NCBI GenBank assembly: GCA_937975235.1
Contig: CALJUZ010000156.1
Span: 1-6,432 of the forward strand
Reading direction: 5' to 3'
DNA: 6,432 bases
From: CALJUZ01 sp003387805
GTDB lineage: Bacteria; Bacillota; Limnochordia; Limnochordales; ZCTH02-B6
In this document: one piece after another, positions 6,155 through 6,432 of the stretch
How positions within the stretch are numbered: position 1 is the first letter of the stretch
Layout of the letters: every line of letters starts with the position of its first letter
Translations under genes and position numbers: made by a program
The notes under the pieces: model-generated
What the model was told of the DNA's origin: nothing
Seen by the model: only the letters and a program-made list of their open reading frames with translations
The model's database searches: none

Positions 6155-6432
6155 GTCGGACCCCCTCCCGGGTGTAGCATCCCCACGCTGCCGGGCGAAG
6201 GTGCCTTCGGGCCGATGGCTGGGCCGGGCTGTGTTGGGCCGGGCCGATGGTTGGGCCGGGCTGTGTTGGGCCGGGCTGATGGTTGGGCCGGGCTGGTGGT
6301 TGGGTCGGGCTCGTCGTGCGGCCGGACCGGCGGCGCGGCCGAGGCGGTGGTCCACCCGAGCCGATGGCCGTTCGGCCGTTCCGGGCCGGGCGGGGTCCAA
6401 AGCTCTGCGCGATGGCTGGCGGCTTCGGGCGG
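6155..6432. other. Gene-free region upstream of DUF421
   Basis: Apart from the tandem array I see no supportable gene. Between the array and the DUF421 RBS is a compact dyad, CGAAGG-TG-CCTTCG (6196-6209), which could be an operator or an RNA hairpin. Beyond the array (6313-6432) the DNA is G+C-rich with short redundancies such as two adjacent GGCCGTTC copies. No good -35/-10 pair is visible, so the DUF421 promoter is unresolved. Confidence 0.4.
6220..6312. repeat. Short tandem array with alternating 15/17-bp spacing
   Basis: Six copies of TGGGCCGGGCTG or close variants start at 6220, 6235, 6252, 6267, 6284 and 6301. The steps are 15, 17, 15, 17 and 17 bases, so the higher-order unit is 32 bp. 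Copies 1, 3, 4 and 5 are exact; copies 2 and 6 differ at one or two bases. The 32-bp period is not a multiple of three, which argues against coding. The array lies 66-158 bases upstream of the DUF421 start. Confidence 0.85.

Noticed and set aside
6155..6400. N-terminal extension of the DUF421 protein
   Set aside because: The added 82 residues are Pro/Ala/Arg low complexity from the repeat array, and a good RBS lies directly before the GTG at 6154.

Overview
The window is G+C-rich DNA, roughly two thirds G+C by eye. Its genes mostly start behind clear purine-rich Shine-Dalgarno sites such as AAAGGAGG, AAGGAGG and GAGGTGA. That RBS style, the adjacent DUF421 and DUF4363 genes, a YrrT-like methyltransferase remnant and an MTH1187-type thiamine-binding protein together suggest a high-G+C Firmicute of the kind found in thermophilic or compost lineages. 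This is inference from gene content; no taxonomic marker gene is present.

Layout, left to right. (1) hutU (urocanate hydratase, + strand) is nearly complete to its promoter-distal end and closes with a strong hairpin terminator that can work in both directions. The last codons of an upstream hut-operon gene may lie at 2-106. (2) Convergent to it on the - strand is a two-gene unit, a 66-residue CopZ-like heavy-metal-associated (HMA) protein followed by msrA. The two overlap by ATGA, so they are probably translationally coupled, and an A+T-rich promoter precedes them. (3) A gene-free stretch of about 540 bp (2718-3257) is full of repeats: a 12-bp-arm inverted repeat, a 40/42-bp tandem pair, an orphan terminator-like hairpin and two perfect 50-bp tandem copies. 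A diverged third 50-bp copy runs into the 3' end of the next gene. (4) A thiamine-binding (MTH1187 family) gene lies on the - strand. (5) Divergent from it on the + strand is a broken YrrT-like SAM methyltransferase with an internal deletion, a frame change, an in-frame stop and a lost C-terminus. (6) A YhhQ/VUT-type queuosine-precursor transporter follows directly. (7) Convergent on the - strand is a DUF421 membrane protein followed by a DUF4363 protein, with a hairpin between them, forming a probable operon. Upstream of DUF421 is a short-period repeat array alternating 15 and 17 bp.

Functionally the window is a set of small, unrelated units: histidine degradation; metal binding plus methionine-sulfoxide repair; thiamine/HMP-related binding; uptake of a tRNA-modification precursor; and an envelope protein pair of unknown role. 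I see no CRISPR array, phage, toxin-antitoxin, biosynthetic cluster or convincing new defence system. The most unusual material is non-coding: the repeat-filled gap at 2830-3290, in which one repeat copy coincides with the end of a gene, and the array at 6220-6312.
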